Part shown: one piece after another, positions 38,110-46,472 of the stretch | Layout of the letters: the number at the start of each line of letters is the position of its first letter | Numbering within the stretch: the stretch's first letter is position 1 | DNA from: a bacterium | GTDB taxonomy: Bacteria; Margulisbacteria; Marinamargulisbacteria; JABIPA01 | NCBI GenBank assembly: GCA_018698675.1 | Contig: JABIPA010000068.1 | Span: 1-64,000 of the forward strand | Length of the DNA stretch: 64,000 bases | Direction of reading: 5' to 3' | Notes under the pieces: generated by a model | What the model saw: the letters and a program-made list of their open reading frames with translations, nothing else | Database searches by the model: none | What the model was told of the DNA's origin: nothing | Position numbers and translations under genes: made by a program

Positions 38110-39378
38110 ATGAAAAAAAGTCCGTTTAAAATAATTGCAATTGGTTTAGCTACCTTAGTTGTGTTCGCGTTTTGTTCAAATTTAATTGGAAAATCTGAGT
38201 CGGATGGTTTTTATAAAAATGACTTTAGCTTATTAAATGTCGTTAAATTTTGGGTGACGTCCGAATATGTTGATAAAGAAATTGATCGTCGAAATTTGGA
38301 ATATGGTGCAATTAAAGGCTATTTAGCTGAATTAGACGATCCTTACACTAGATTTTTGGAACCAAAAAGTCATTCAGAAATGAAAGTTCGGATGAGTGGT
38401 GAATTTTTTGGAATTGGTATTCATATTGGAATGAAAGACAAAGGCTTAACCGTTATTTCTCCTATTGAAGGAACTCCTGCTTATAAAGCCGGGTTAAAGT
38501 CTCTAGATAAAATTGTGAGTATCGATGGAGACTCAACGAAAGGTATGAGTTTAAACGAAGCAGTTACTAAAATTAGAGGGCCTAAAAATACTAAGGTGGT
38601 TTTAGGCATTTTAAGAGAAGGAACAAAAGAACCATTTGATGTCGATATTATAAGAGATAAAATCCCTTTAAAATCAGTCGATAAGTTTGAAGTATTGCCA
38701 GAAACTTTAGGAGAACTAGCCGTTCCGGAGAAAATTGGGTATTTGAGACTAGCCACATTTGAAAGTAAAAAAGCTGATTCGGAATTAGCAGACGGTATAA
38801 AAGAGCTTCTTAAAAAAGGAGCAAAAGGATTGATTGTTGATTTAAGGTATAACGGTGGTGGGTTGTTAGGAAATGCAATATCTATTTCTTCTATGTTTCT
38901 AGATGAGGGAGATGTCGTTCATACTGTTGACAGAAATGGAAAGAAAAATTCAGAGTCAGTAAGTGGACGCGCTATATATCCTAAAGGGCCTTTAGTTGTC
39001 TTGGTAAATCAGGGGTCTGCATCTGCATCTGAGATTTTTGCTGGAGCGATCAAAGATAACGAACGTGGAATCATTGTAGGAAGAGATACTTTTGGAAAAG
39101 CATCTGTTCAAAAAATATTTCCTTTACCAGATGACTCCGCGGTCTTAATTACGATCGCTAGATACTATACGCCTGATATGGTAGATATCACTAAAAAAGG
39201 TATTAAAGTAGATATTGACGCTAAAATTCCTACCGATAATATCAAAATGATGGAAGAAACAGATTATAAATATTCAATAGAGACAGATTACCAATTGAAG
39301 ATTGCCGTACAAGAATTATTGAAACTGATTTCAGAATCTAATGAAGAGAAAGATTCTGATGGCGATACAAATGGCTAA
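38110..39378 (+). CDS. S41 family C-terminal processing peptidase (CtpA/Prc-like)
   Basis: 422-residue exported serine protease anchored or secreted by an N-terminal hydrophobic segment (8-24). A PDZ domain spans about 95-175 (GEFFGIGIHIGM, ISPIEGTPAYKAGLK). The catalytic dyad is S305 in GSASASE with K330 (TFGKAS) 25 residues on, and Q334 completes the usual trio. DLRYNGGG is the family's oxyanion-region motif. It trims or degrades envelope proteins from their C-termini. It lies five bases before hemA and may be co-transcribed with the tetrapyrrole genes. Confidence 0.93.
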   Translation: MKKSPFKIIAIGLATLVVFAFCSNLIGKSESDGFYKNDFSLLNVVKFWVTSEYVDKEIDRRNLEYGAIKGYLAELDDPYTRFLEPKSHSEMKVRMSGEFFGIGIHIGMKDKGLTVISPIEGTPAYKAGLKSLDKIVSIDGDSTKGMSLNEAVTKIRGPKNTKVVLGILREGTKEPFDVDIIRDKIPLKSVDKFEVLPETLGELAVPEKIGYLRLATFESKKADSELADGIKELLKKGAKGLIVDLRYNGGGLLGNAISISSMFLDEGDVVHTVDRNGKKNSESVSGRAIYPKGPLVVLVNQGSASASEIFAGAIKDNERGIIVGRDTFGKASVQKIFPLPDDSAVLITIARYYTPDMVDITKKGIKVDIDAKIPTDNIKMMEETDYKYSIETDYQLKIAVQELLKLISESNEEKDSDGDTNG

Positions 39379-39383
39379 TTGTT

Positions 39384-40391
39384 ATGGATTCAATCGGTCT
39401 TTTTGAAGCGAGTTTTCAGCAGGTATCTTGGGAAAATTTAGAATCAGTTTGTTTTAGATCTCAAGATATCCCTTCTTTTTTGAGGCAAGTTAAAAAAAGT
39501 CCCTTAATTAATGAATGTGTACTTTTGTCTACTTGCAACCGTATAGAATTATATTTTGAAGCAGATAATTTAGTTAGTGCTAAAAAGGTGCTGTTAAGCA
39601 TAATGAGTCAATTCCAATCTATTGATGAGGAGAAGCTAGCCCAAATATTTCTTTTTAAAAAAGGGCAGGATGTTATTCGACATTTGTTTGAAGTGTCGTG
39701 TGGTATGAAATCTATGGTTTTTGGTGAAAACGAAATTTTAGGCCAGATTAAAAATGCTTACTTTGTAGCGAACACAGAAGGAACAACCAAAAAATATTTA
39801 AACAAAGTTTTTCAAATGGGGATTTCTGTTGGCAAGAAAGTTAGGTCTCATACGTCTATTAGTAAAGGGGCTTCTTCTGTAACTTCTATAGGTATTGATG
39901 CTATAAGGGCTAAGTTTCCGCAGTACTTGAATATGAGCGTGTTAGTAGTAGGTGCGGGTACTATGGGGTTAAGATCTATAAAGAAGCTCGTTGCGTTGGG
40001 GCATAACAATATAACCATCATTAATCGGACGGATGATAAACTGGATAGAATTTGTTCAAAGTATGAATTGCAAACATTTCCGTTCGAATTATTGGATAAA
40101 AGAGCTGGAGATTTTCATTTAATTATTGCAGCAACTGGGTCCAAGGAATATATTTTGCACCCAAGAAACTTGAGTTCTAACAGCAAAACTCAATTTATAG
40201 TGGATCTTGGTATGCCTAGAAATGTAGACGCAGAGGTTTCTTCTTTTGTGACAGTGCATACATTAAGTCAGTTAAAGGAATACGCTGTTAAAACTCTTGA
40301 TAAGCGACAAGAGGATGAGGTGAATGCTATGAAAATAGTTGATGAAGAGCTTATTAAGCTTGAAGAGTGGAAAAATTATTCTTATGCATGA
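39384..40391 (+). CDS. hemA: Glutamyl-tRNA reductase, short form
   Basis: First enzyme of the C5 pathway; reduces Glu-tRNA to glutamate-1-semialdehyde with NADPH. LLSTCNRIELY carries the nucleophilic Cys, and GMKSMVFGENEILGQIKNAY is a strong family signature. The NADPH-binding GAGTMG segment follows. At 335 residues it is much shorter than the usual 400-430. It ends in the spinal helix, so the C-terminal dimerisation helices are missing. The stop is clean, with hemC starting eight bases inside it, so this looks like a natural short form rather than a frameshift. Confidence 0.93.
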   Translation: MDSIGLFEASFQQVSWENLESVCFRSQDIPSFLRQVKKSPLINECVLLSTCNRIELYFEADNLVSAKKVLLSIMSQFQSIDEEKLAQIFLFKKGQDVIRHLFEVSCGMKSMVFGENEILGQIKNAYFVANTEGTTKKYLNKVFQMGISVGKKVRSHTSISKGASSVTSIGIDAIRAKFPQYLNMSVLVVGAGTMGLRSIKKLVALGHNNITIINRTDDKLDRICSKYELQTFPFELLDKRAGDFHLIIAATGSKEYILHPRNLSSNSKTQFIVDLGMPRNVDAEVSSFVTVHTLSQLKEYAVKTLDKRQEDEVNAMKIVDEELIKLEEWKNYSYA

Positions 40392-41298
40392 GATTCCAGA
40401 TAGAACTATTTTACCTAAGTCGGTACGACTGGGAACACGAGGTTCCGCGTTGGCTCAAGTTCAAACACGGATGGTGAAAGCTAATATTCTCTCTAAATAC
40501 CCGGATATAGATGTAGAAATAGTTCCTATAATGACAAAAGGCGATAGTGATAAATCAACAAACTTAAAAGATTTGGGTGGAAAAGGAATTTTTATTAAAG
40601 AACTTGAACACGCCCTTTTAGACAATAAAATCGATATTGCTGTGCATAGCTTTAAAGACGTTACCTCTCGGTTAGCGAAAGGGTGTTGTTTAGAAGGCTT
40701 TTTTACTCCTGAGACACAAAGCGATGTGCTTGTTTACTCTAAACCATTTGATGAATTGAAAAATCCGGTAATCGGAACTGGAAGTGCTAGGCGTCAAGCA
40801 TGGTTAGAAATGAAATTTCCCACATGGTCGTGTATTCCTATTCGAGGAAATGTAGAAACTAGATTGAATTTAGTTGGGCAAACCGTAGATGGTGTTATGT
40901 TGTCTTACGCTGGATTGATTCGCTTGGATAAAAAACCGAAGTTTTATGAAGTGTTGGACCCTGGATTTTGTTATCCAGCTCCAGGGCAGGGTGTTATATG
41001 CTTGGAGACGACGGATTTCAAAAATGAGATGGTGAATTTGTGTCGTTCTATTTCAGATTCTAGGCAATTAAAAATTTCAAAAATGGAATACGAGCTTTTA
41101 AAGGCGATTGAGTTTGATTGTAACATTCCGTTAGGAATTACCTCTGAGCTGAAAGGGAATGAATTGCTTGTAAATTGGTTTTTTAAATCTGGAGGAGCGG
41201 TTCCTCAAACTCATACTGGAAAAGAAATATTCTTAGTGGAGGATCACGTTAATTCCATTCGATTATTTGGAGAGTCGTTGAAGAGGTTATCGCTGTAA
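40384..41298 (+). CDS. hemC: Porphobilinogen deaminase
   Basis: Joins four porphobilinogens into hydroxymethylbilane. LGTRGSALAQVQ opens the fold; KDLGGKGIFIKELE, IAVHSFKDV, GTGSARRQAWL and RGNVETRLN are all present. The dipyrromethane-cofactor Cys is in EFDCNIPLG. I start at the ATG at 40384, which gives a 304-residue protein beginning MHEIPD and overlaps hemA by eight bases. An ATG 45 bases upstream in the same frame would lie deep in hemA and add residues not found in the family. Confidence 0.94.
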   Translation: MHEIPDRTILPKSVRLGTRGSALAQVQTRMVKANILSKYPDIDVEIVPIMTKGDSDKSTNLKDLGGKGIFIKELEHALLDNKIDIAVHSFKDVTSRLAKGCCLEGFFTPETQSDVLVYSKPFDELKNPVIGTGSARRQAWLEMKFPTWSCIPIRGNVETRLNLVGQTVDGVMLSYAGLIRLDKKPKFYEVLDPGFCYPAPGQGVICLETTDFKNEMVNLCRSISDSRQLKISKMEYELLKAIEFDCNIPLGITSELKGNELLVNWFFKSGGAVPQTHTGKEIFLVEDHVNSIRLFGESLKRLSL

Positions 41299-41299
41299 C

Positions 41300-42793
41300 G
41301 TGAGTTATCAACCCCGAGAATTCGCAAAAGAACCATTGGTTGTATTGATAGGTGCTGGACCTGGAGACCCTGATTTATTATCCGTTAAAGGGAAAATGTT
41401 TCTGGAAATGGCAGATGTTATTCTTTATGACGCTTTAGTTCATCCTACTCTTCTTTCATTTGCGAAGAGTGATTGTAATTTAATAGATGTTGGCAAACGA
41501 AAAGGGGCCCATTCGAAAAAACAAGATGAAATTCACGAGTTAATTTCGAAAAATTATTCGGGTAGTCGTTTGATTGTTAGATTAAAAGGTGGAGACCCGA
41601 TGATTTTTGGACGAGGGGGCGAAGAGCTTGATTATATTCGATCGAAAAATTGGAACGTCATTGTTGTTCCAGGAATCTCTTCTCTTACCGGTATTTCATC
41701 TTCTTTAGGTTTGTCTTTAACGCATCGAGATATTGCACGTTCGTTAACAGCGATAACGGGTCGGTTTAAGGATGCTAATGTTGAAAACCCATGGGATATC
41801 ATTATTCCAGATTCTGATACCTTAGTATTTTTTATGGCCGTAACGACTTTGAACGTTTTGGTGGAAAGACTTCTTGTTGAAAAAAAATGGGTACATAAAA
41901 CGCCCTGCGCATTAATTTATCATGGGACGATGTCTTCCCAAAAAATCGTATCAGGAACGTTAGGAACGATAGTAGAAGAACAACTAAAAGAAGGCATTAA
42001 ACCTCCAGCCATTTTTATTGTAGGTGATGTTGTTGCTTCGTTGACTTATCGTAAAGTTCAAAAACTATTCGGAACGAGAGTGATTCTTTTTCGGGATAAG
42101 GATAAAAATCAGGAATGGAAAGAGTTTTTGAGTTTGTTAGGTGTCGATGTAGTTCTTTTTCCTGTTGCTAAATTTGAGGCAATGGAAGTAAAAGAGTCTA
42201 AGATTAACTTATTATTGCAGAGTTCTATTGTTTTATTTACTAGCCAAACAGCCGTTCGTTATTTCATTGATTTAATATTAAAAAATGGCTTAGATTTAAG
42301 AATCCTTTCCGGAAAAAAGATTATCTCTGTAGGTCCATCGACGACCAATTGTTTGTCTAAGTATGGTATTCGTCCTGATTTCGAACCAACTGTTCCAAAT
42401 ATTGAAGGCGTCATTTCAGAGTACCCGAAGGATTATAACGGATCCGTTTTTTTTCCATGTTCCGATGTTTCTGATTTATCTGTAAAAACAGACTTTTTTG
42501 ATTTAGGTGTTGATTTGGTTTTTTCTCCTATTTATAAGCCAGTTTTTGAGCTACCTTCATACTCCATAAATTTTAATGATTCTGATATTTTGATTTTTAC
42601 GAGTCCGTCGCAAGCTGCGTTTGTTTTAGATAATATTAAAATTTCTGAGACGAATGTAATAATTGCAATTGGACGAACAACCTATAGTTTCTTGATTAAG
42701 AGAGAATTGAAAAATGAAATGTATGTTTCAGAAACTCCATGTGTAAATGGGGTCCTTAAAATACTAGTAAGATTAAATAACGAAGAGGTATAA
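41300..42793 (+). CDS. Fused uroporphyrinogen-III methyltransferase / uroporphyrinogen-III synthase
   Basis: Bifunctional 497-residue chain. Residues about 12-250 are SUMT (CobA/CysG-A): IGAGPGDPDLLSVKG, VRLKGGDPMIFGRGGEE, ALIYHGTMSSQ and KPPAIFIVGDVV. Residues about 255-490 are a HemD domain (FGTRVILFRD, LFTSQTAVRYF, IISVGPSTTNCL, IFTSPSQAAFV). HemD closes hydroxymethylbilane to uroporphyrinogen III, and SUMT diverts it to precorrin-2 for siroheme or cobalamin. The start is GTG, one base after the hemC stop. Such cobA-hemD fusions occur in several low-GC lineages. Confidence 0.93.
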   Translation: MSYQPREFAKEPLVVLIGAGPGDPDLLSVKGKMFLEMADVILYDALVHPTLLSFAKSDCNLIDVGKRKGAHSKKQDEIHELISKNYSGSRLIVRLKGGDPMIFGRGGEELDYIRSKNWNVIVVPGISSLTGISSSLGLSLTHRDIARSLTAITGRFKDANVENPWDIIIPDSDTLVFFMAVTTLNVLVERLLVEKKWVHKTPCALIYHGTMSSQKIVSGTLGTIVEEQLKEGIKPPAIFIVGDVVASLTYRKVQKLFGTRVILFRDKDKNQEWKEFLSLLGVDVVLFPVAKFEAMEVKESKINLLLQSSIVLFTSQTAVRYFIDLILKNGLDLRILSGKKIISVGPSTTNCLSKYGIRPDFEPTVPNIEGVISEYPKDYNGSVFFPCSDVSDLSVKTDFFDLGVDLVFSPIYKPVFELPSYSINFNDSDILIFTSPSQAAFVLDNIKISETNVIIAIGRTTYSFLIKRELKNEMYVSETPCVNGVLKILVRLNNEEV

Positions 42794-42794
42794 A

Positions 42795-43778
42795 ATGATA
42801 TTAAATTCTTTTTCTCGAATGCATCGATATAGACAATCTCCTAATTTAAGAAAAATGTTATCTGAACATAAACTGCATAGAAGTGATTTTATATACCCTT
42901 TATTTGTTAGCGAACAGTTAAAAGACGGTGAAAAAGCACCCATAGATGGATTACCAGGTGTTTTTCAATATTCTGTTGAATCTGTTTTAGATGAATGTGA
43001 TAGGGCTGTATCTAAAGGTATCCTGTCTATTATTTTATTTGGAATTCCGACCGTGAAGGATTTAAAGGCTTCCAAATCATATGTGTCAGATGGGGTTGTT
43101 CAACGTGCTATTAAACGTATTAAATCTAAGTATCCCGACTTATATATTATTGCTGACTTATGCCTTTGCGCTTATACCTCTCATGGACATTGTGGCGTAA
43201 TTGAACATGACGAGATAGATAATGATGAAACTCTTTTAATCATGAATAAAATTGCGAATTCGTATGCTGTTGCAGGCGTTGATTGTGTTGCTCCTTCGGG
43301 GATGATGGATGGAACGGTTCAATCGTTGAGAAACTCTCTTGATTCGGCTAATTATTCCTCAGTTTCAATTATGGCGTACTCTGCTAAATTTGAGTCTTCT
43401 CTTTATGGCCCATTTCGCGAGGCATCTGGAGTCAGTGATTCTTTTAAAGGAGATAGAAAAGGTTATCAAATTGCCCCTACTCAATATAAAGAAGGTCTTA
43501 TGGAGGCAAGTTTGGATTTTGAAGAAGGCTCTGATTTTGTAATTGTTAAACCAGCATTGTGGTATATGGATGTTATTAAAACCTTGTCTGAAGAAGGTCC
43601 GTTACCGGTAGTTGGATACCACGTTTCTGGCGAGTATTCGATGATTAAAGCAGCTGGTAAAGCAGGTATGATAGATGAATCATTGGCTATGAGAGAAGCG
43701 ATGCTTTGTTTAAAGAGGTCTGGGTGTTCGTTAATAATTTCTTATGCTGCTTGTGATGTGGTTTGCGATTCTATTTGA
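42795..43778 (+). CDS. hemB: Delta-aminolevulinic acid dehydratase (porphobilinogen synthase), zinc type
   Basis: Condenses two 5-aminolevulinates to porphobilinogen. 327 residues, full length. DLCLCAYTSHGHCGV provides the three-Cys zinc site. The Schiff-base lysines are in MAYSAKFESSLYGPFR and DFVIVKPALWY. DCVAPSGMMDG is also conserved. It starts one base after the fusion gene's stop and is the fourth gene of the operon. Confidence 0.96.
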   Translation: MILNSFSRMHRYRQSPNLRKMLSEHKLHRSDFIYPLFVSEQLKDGEKAPIDGLPGVFQYSVESVLDECDRAVSKGILSIILFGIPTVKDLKASKSYVSDGVVQRAIKRIKSKYPDLYIIADLCLCAYTSHGHCGVIEHDEIDNDETLLIMNKIANSYAVAGVDCVAPSGMMDGTVQSLRNSLDSANYSSVSIMAYSAKFESSLYGPFREASGVSDSFKGDRKGYQIAPTQYKEGLMEASLDFEEGSDFVIVKPALWYMDVIKTLSEEGPLPVVGYHVSGEYSMIKAAGKAGMIDESLAMREAMLCLKRSGCSLIISYAACDVVCDSI

Positions 43779-43888
43779 ACTTAGTTAGCTAAGTAAATTG
43801 AAACCTATTTCGTCGTATGGTAGGCTTAAACGTAAGTTTTTAACCTCGTTTTAATATTGAATTTAGTTTCTTGGAGAATTTTTAATTG

Positions 43889-45166
43889 ATGCAACATTCC
43901 AATTTTTTTGATGACGCGAAGAAAGTTTTAGTTGGTGGAGTAAATAGTCCTGTACGTTCGTTTTCTTCTGTTGATGGAGATCCTGTTTTTGTAAAAAAAG
44001 GTAAAGGGTCTCGCTTTGTTGGAGAAAATGGTCAATCATACATCGATTATGTATTGTCATGGGGGCCTCTTTTATTTGGACATGCGCACCCAGAAATATT
44101 ATCCTATATTCAATCTACTATCTCCGATGGAACATCATTTGGAGCTCCTACTTTATTAGAGACAAAATTAGCGAACCTTGTCATAAGTTTTTTTCCAAGC
44201 ATAGAGAAGATTAGATTTGTAAACTCGGGTACGGAGGCTTCAATGTCTGCGATACGATTGGCGCGTGGATATACAGGTAAATCGTACATCGTAAAATTTG
44301 AAGGTTGTTACCACGGACATGTAAGTAGTTTATTGGTTTCGGCGGGTTCAGGTGCTCTTACTCATGGACAACCAGATAGTTTGGGCGTTTTAAAAGACGA
44401 AGTGAGCCATACATTGCTTGCAGAATATAATAACTCAGATCAAGTTGAAGATTTATTTAGACGTTATGGCGATAATATTGCGGGAGTTATTGTTGAACCT
44501 GTTGCGGGTAATATGGGGGTCGTTTTACCTAAAAATGGTTTTTTGGAGACACTTAGAACTTTAACTTCGAAACATAATTCATGTCTGATTTTTGATGAAG
44601 TAATGACTGGTTTCAGAGCTGGTATTCATGGCGCTCAACAGGTATTTGAAATAAAACCTGATATTACTATTTTAGGGAAAGTAATTGGAGGCGGACTTCC
44701 TTGTGGAGCGTATGGTGCTTCAAAAGAGATTATGTCATGTATTTCTCCCGAAGGTGGTGTCTATCAGGCTGGGACATTATCTGGGAATCCAGTAACGATG
44801 GCAGCTGGAATTGCCACTTTAGAGAAGCTCAAAAACGAACCAACTATTTTTGATTCAATAGAGGAAAAAACTAAACGTTTAATAGATGGTCTTCATACTG
44901 TAATGAAGAAGACAAATTTACCGTTTAAGACTCATTCTGTAGGAACTATGTTTTCTTTGTTTTTTACGGATGGAGTAATAGAAAATTTGTCGGATGTTAA
45001 GAAATCTCAATCGATTGATTTTAGAAAATTTTATCGGCGTGTACTTGAAAAAGGGGTCTATTTGGCGCCATCTCCTTTTGAAGCAGGCTTTATGTCGTCT
45101 GCTCATTCTGTTACTGATATTGAACAAACTATAGATGCCATTTATTATGGTGTTTCAGATTTCTAA
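43889..45166 (+). CDS. hemL: Glutamate-1-semialdehyde 2,1-aminomutase
   Basis: PLP enzyme that converts glutamate-1-semialdehyde to 5-aminolevulinate, the step after HemA. GGVNSPVRSF near the N-terminus, VNSGTEASMSAIRLARG, FEGCYHGH, DEVMTGFR and TILGKVIGGGLPCGAYG (PLP Lys 264) are all classic. 425 residues. I choose the ATG at 43889 with a GGAG about 13 bases upstream; a TTG lies one codon earlier. A 110-base gap separates it from hemB, so it may have its own promoter. Confidence 0.96.
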   Translation: MQHSNFFDDAKKVLVGGVNSPVRSFSSVDGDPVFVKKGKGSRFVGENGQSYIDYVLSWGPLLFGHAHPEILSYIQSTISDGTSFGAPTLLETKLANLVISFFPSIEKIRFVNSGTEASMSAIRLARGYTGKSYIVKFEGCYHGHVSSLLVSAGSGALTHGQPDSLGVLKDEVSHTLLAEYNNSDQVEDLFRRYGDNIAGVIVEPVAGNMGVVLPKNGFLETLRTLTSKHNSCLIFDEVMTGFRAGIHGAQQVFEIKPDITILGKVIGGGLPCGAYGASKEIMSCISPEGGVYQAGTLSGNPVTMAAGIATLEKLKNEPTIFDSIEEKTKRLIDGLHTVMKKTNLPFKTHSVGTMFSLFFTDGVIENLSDVKKSQSIDFRKFYRRVLEKGVYLAPSPFEAGFMSSAHSVTDIEQTIDAIYYGVSDF

Positions 45167-45224
45167 TTGTTGGGAAAGAATTATACACTCCAGAGTGAAT
45201 ATAAGAATTGAATAGGAGAAACAA

Positions 45225-46343
45225 ATGAAGGTTTTCATAATTTCTAGTTTCATGTTTGCATTAGTTGTTCCAACTTTATCGTTTGAATCAACTGCTGATA
45301 AGGATGTTTTTGGGATTTCGATGTTAGAAACATACACGCAATCGATAGGAACTATTTTACTATCTCAGAATCAAGAAAATGGAGGCGATTCTTTTTTCAA
45401 TGATGATGAAACGTCAGATGCTGTTGAGAAAAAAGATTTAACAGATGACGAAATTGGAGAGTTAAACGATCAATATAATCGAGCTGTTAGAGAAAAGAAT
45501 TTTTCTAAACAGTTAGATGTTTTACAAAAATTGCCGGAATCTTCTATAAGTACCAAACAAAAAATCCAAATTGCGCAATTAGAGTTGTTTCATAAAGTTG
45601 AAGTCGAAGATAAAGAGAATTCGGAACTATTTAAAACAGATGGAGATGTATCTAAGTCGTTGAAGGTTCGATTGTCTGGTATTTATCGTGAAGCTCAGCA
45701 GCTATATATTGATGGTGAAAAAAAGATAGCTAGAGATATGCTAATTCATAGTATTTATCTTCATCGACGATTTTTTAAGGCGAAAAAATTCTTAGAATAT
45801 GGATTTGACCTTAAAGTTGGTTCTTATAAAGTAGAGAATATGGAATCTAAATACTGGAATCGTTCGTCTATTTCATTTTATGGAGGGAATTATCAAGGTG
45901 CAATTGAGGATCTTGAAATATTGACATACTTGGACCGAAAAAATCAGGAAATTTATGACCGTTTGGGATCTAGTTATTATATGAGTGGTCAAAAAAAGAA
46001 AGCTATTGGTGCATGGGAAACGTCTTTGTTTCTTGTTCCAGATAATACAGAATTATCCGATATTATTAATAAAACGAAAAAACTTCTAAAAGAAGAAAAT
46101 GATGAAAATAAGCGACGATTGGCAGAACGTAAAGCTTCGGAGAAACAGGATGAAGAGACGGTTGAAGTTGAAACACAATTGATGAGAGTGGCTGCAAAAC
46201 GTGACCAAGCATATAGTTATGCTCAAGAGTTGAAGGCTCAAGGTTTTTCAGCAATTGTCGAAGAAATGGAAAATGGAAAATTTGCAGTAAAGGTACCCAA
46301 ATCTGAATTGAATAAAGGTACGAAGAAAGAAGAGAATAAATAA
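45225..46343 (+). CDS. Exported TPR protein with SPOR-like C-terminus
   Basis: 372 residues. A signal peptide (about 1-19) is followed by an acidic low-complexity stretch (45-80). A helical region with TPR-like repeats follows (about 150-285: GIYREAQQLYIDGEKKIARDML, YQGAIEDLEILTYLDRKN and GSSYYMSGQKKKAIGAWETSL). A charged linker leads to a SPOR-like unit (about 308-358: RVAAKRDQAYSYAQELKAQG...AVKVPKSE), the fold that binds denuded peptidoglycan. AGGAG precedes the ATG. It is the first gene before the FliF-FliG/MotAB set. It could help place the motor in the cell wall, as TPR proteins do in other MotAB-type machines; that is inference. Confidence 0.75.
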   Translation: MKVFIISSFMFALVVPTLSFESTADKDVFGISMLETYTQSIGTILLSQNQENGGDSFFNDDETSDAVEKKDLTDDEIGELNDQYNRAVREKNFSKQLDVLQKLPESSISTKQKIQIAQLELFHKVEVEDKENSELFKTDGDVSKSLKVRLSGIYREAQQLYIDGEKKIARDMLIHSIYLHRRFFKAKKFLEYGFDLKVGSYKVENMESKYWNRSSISFYGGNYQGAIEDLEILTYLDRKNQEIYDRLGSSYYMSGQKKKAIGAWETSLFLVPDNTELSDIINKTKKLLKEENDENKRRLAERKASEKQDEETVEVETQLMRVAAKRDQAYSYAQELKAQGFSAIVEEMENGKFAVKVPKSELNKGTKKEENK

Positions 46344-46472
46344 GATACAAGTTTTTGGCGAAAGATATTTTGTTTTAGATTTCATTTTGATTTATGTGAT
46401 TTACATATCTTTAGTATTGAGGTCTTGGTTTAGTTGTTAGGATGTTCGTTGAATAGGAAAGGATAAAAATCT

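Noticed and set aside
46344-46472. The giant-gene motif upstream of the FliF-FliG gene
   Set aside because: ACAAGTTTTT is present at about 46348, but CGAT is not at the required spacing, so it does not fulfil the shared motif.
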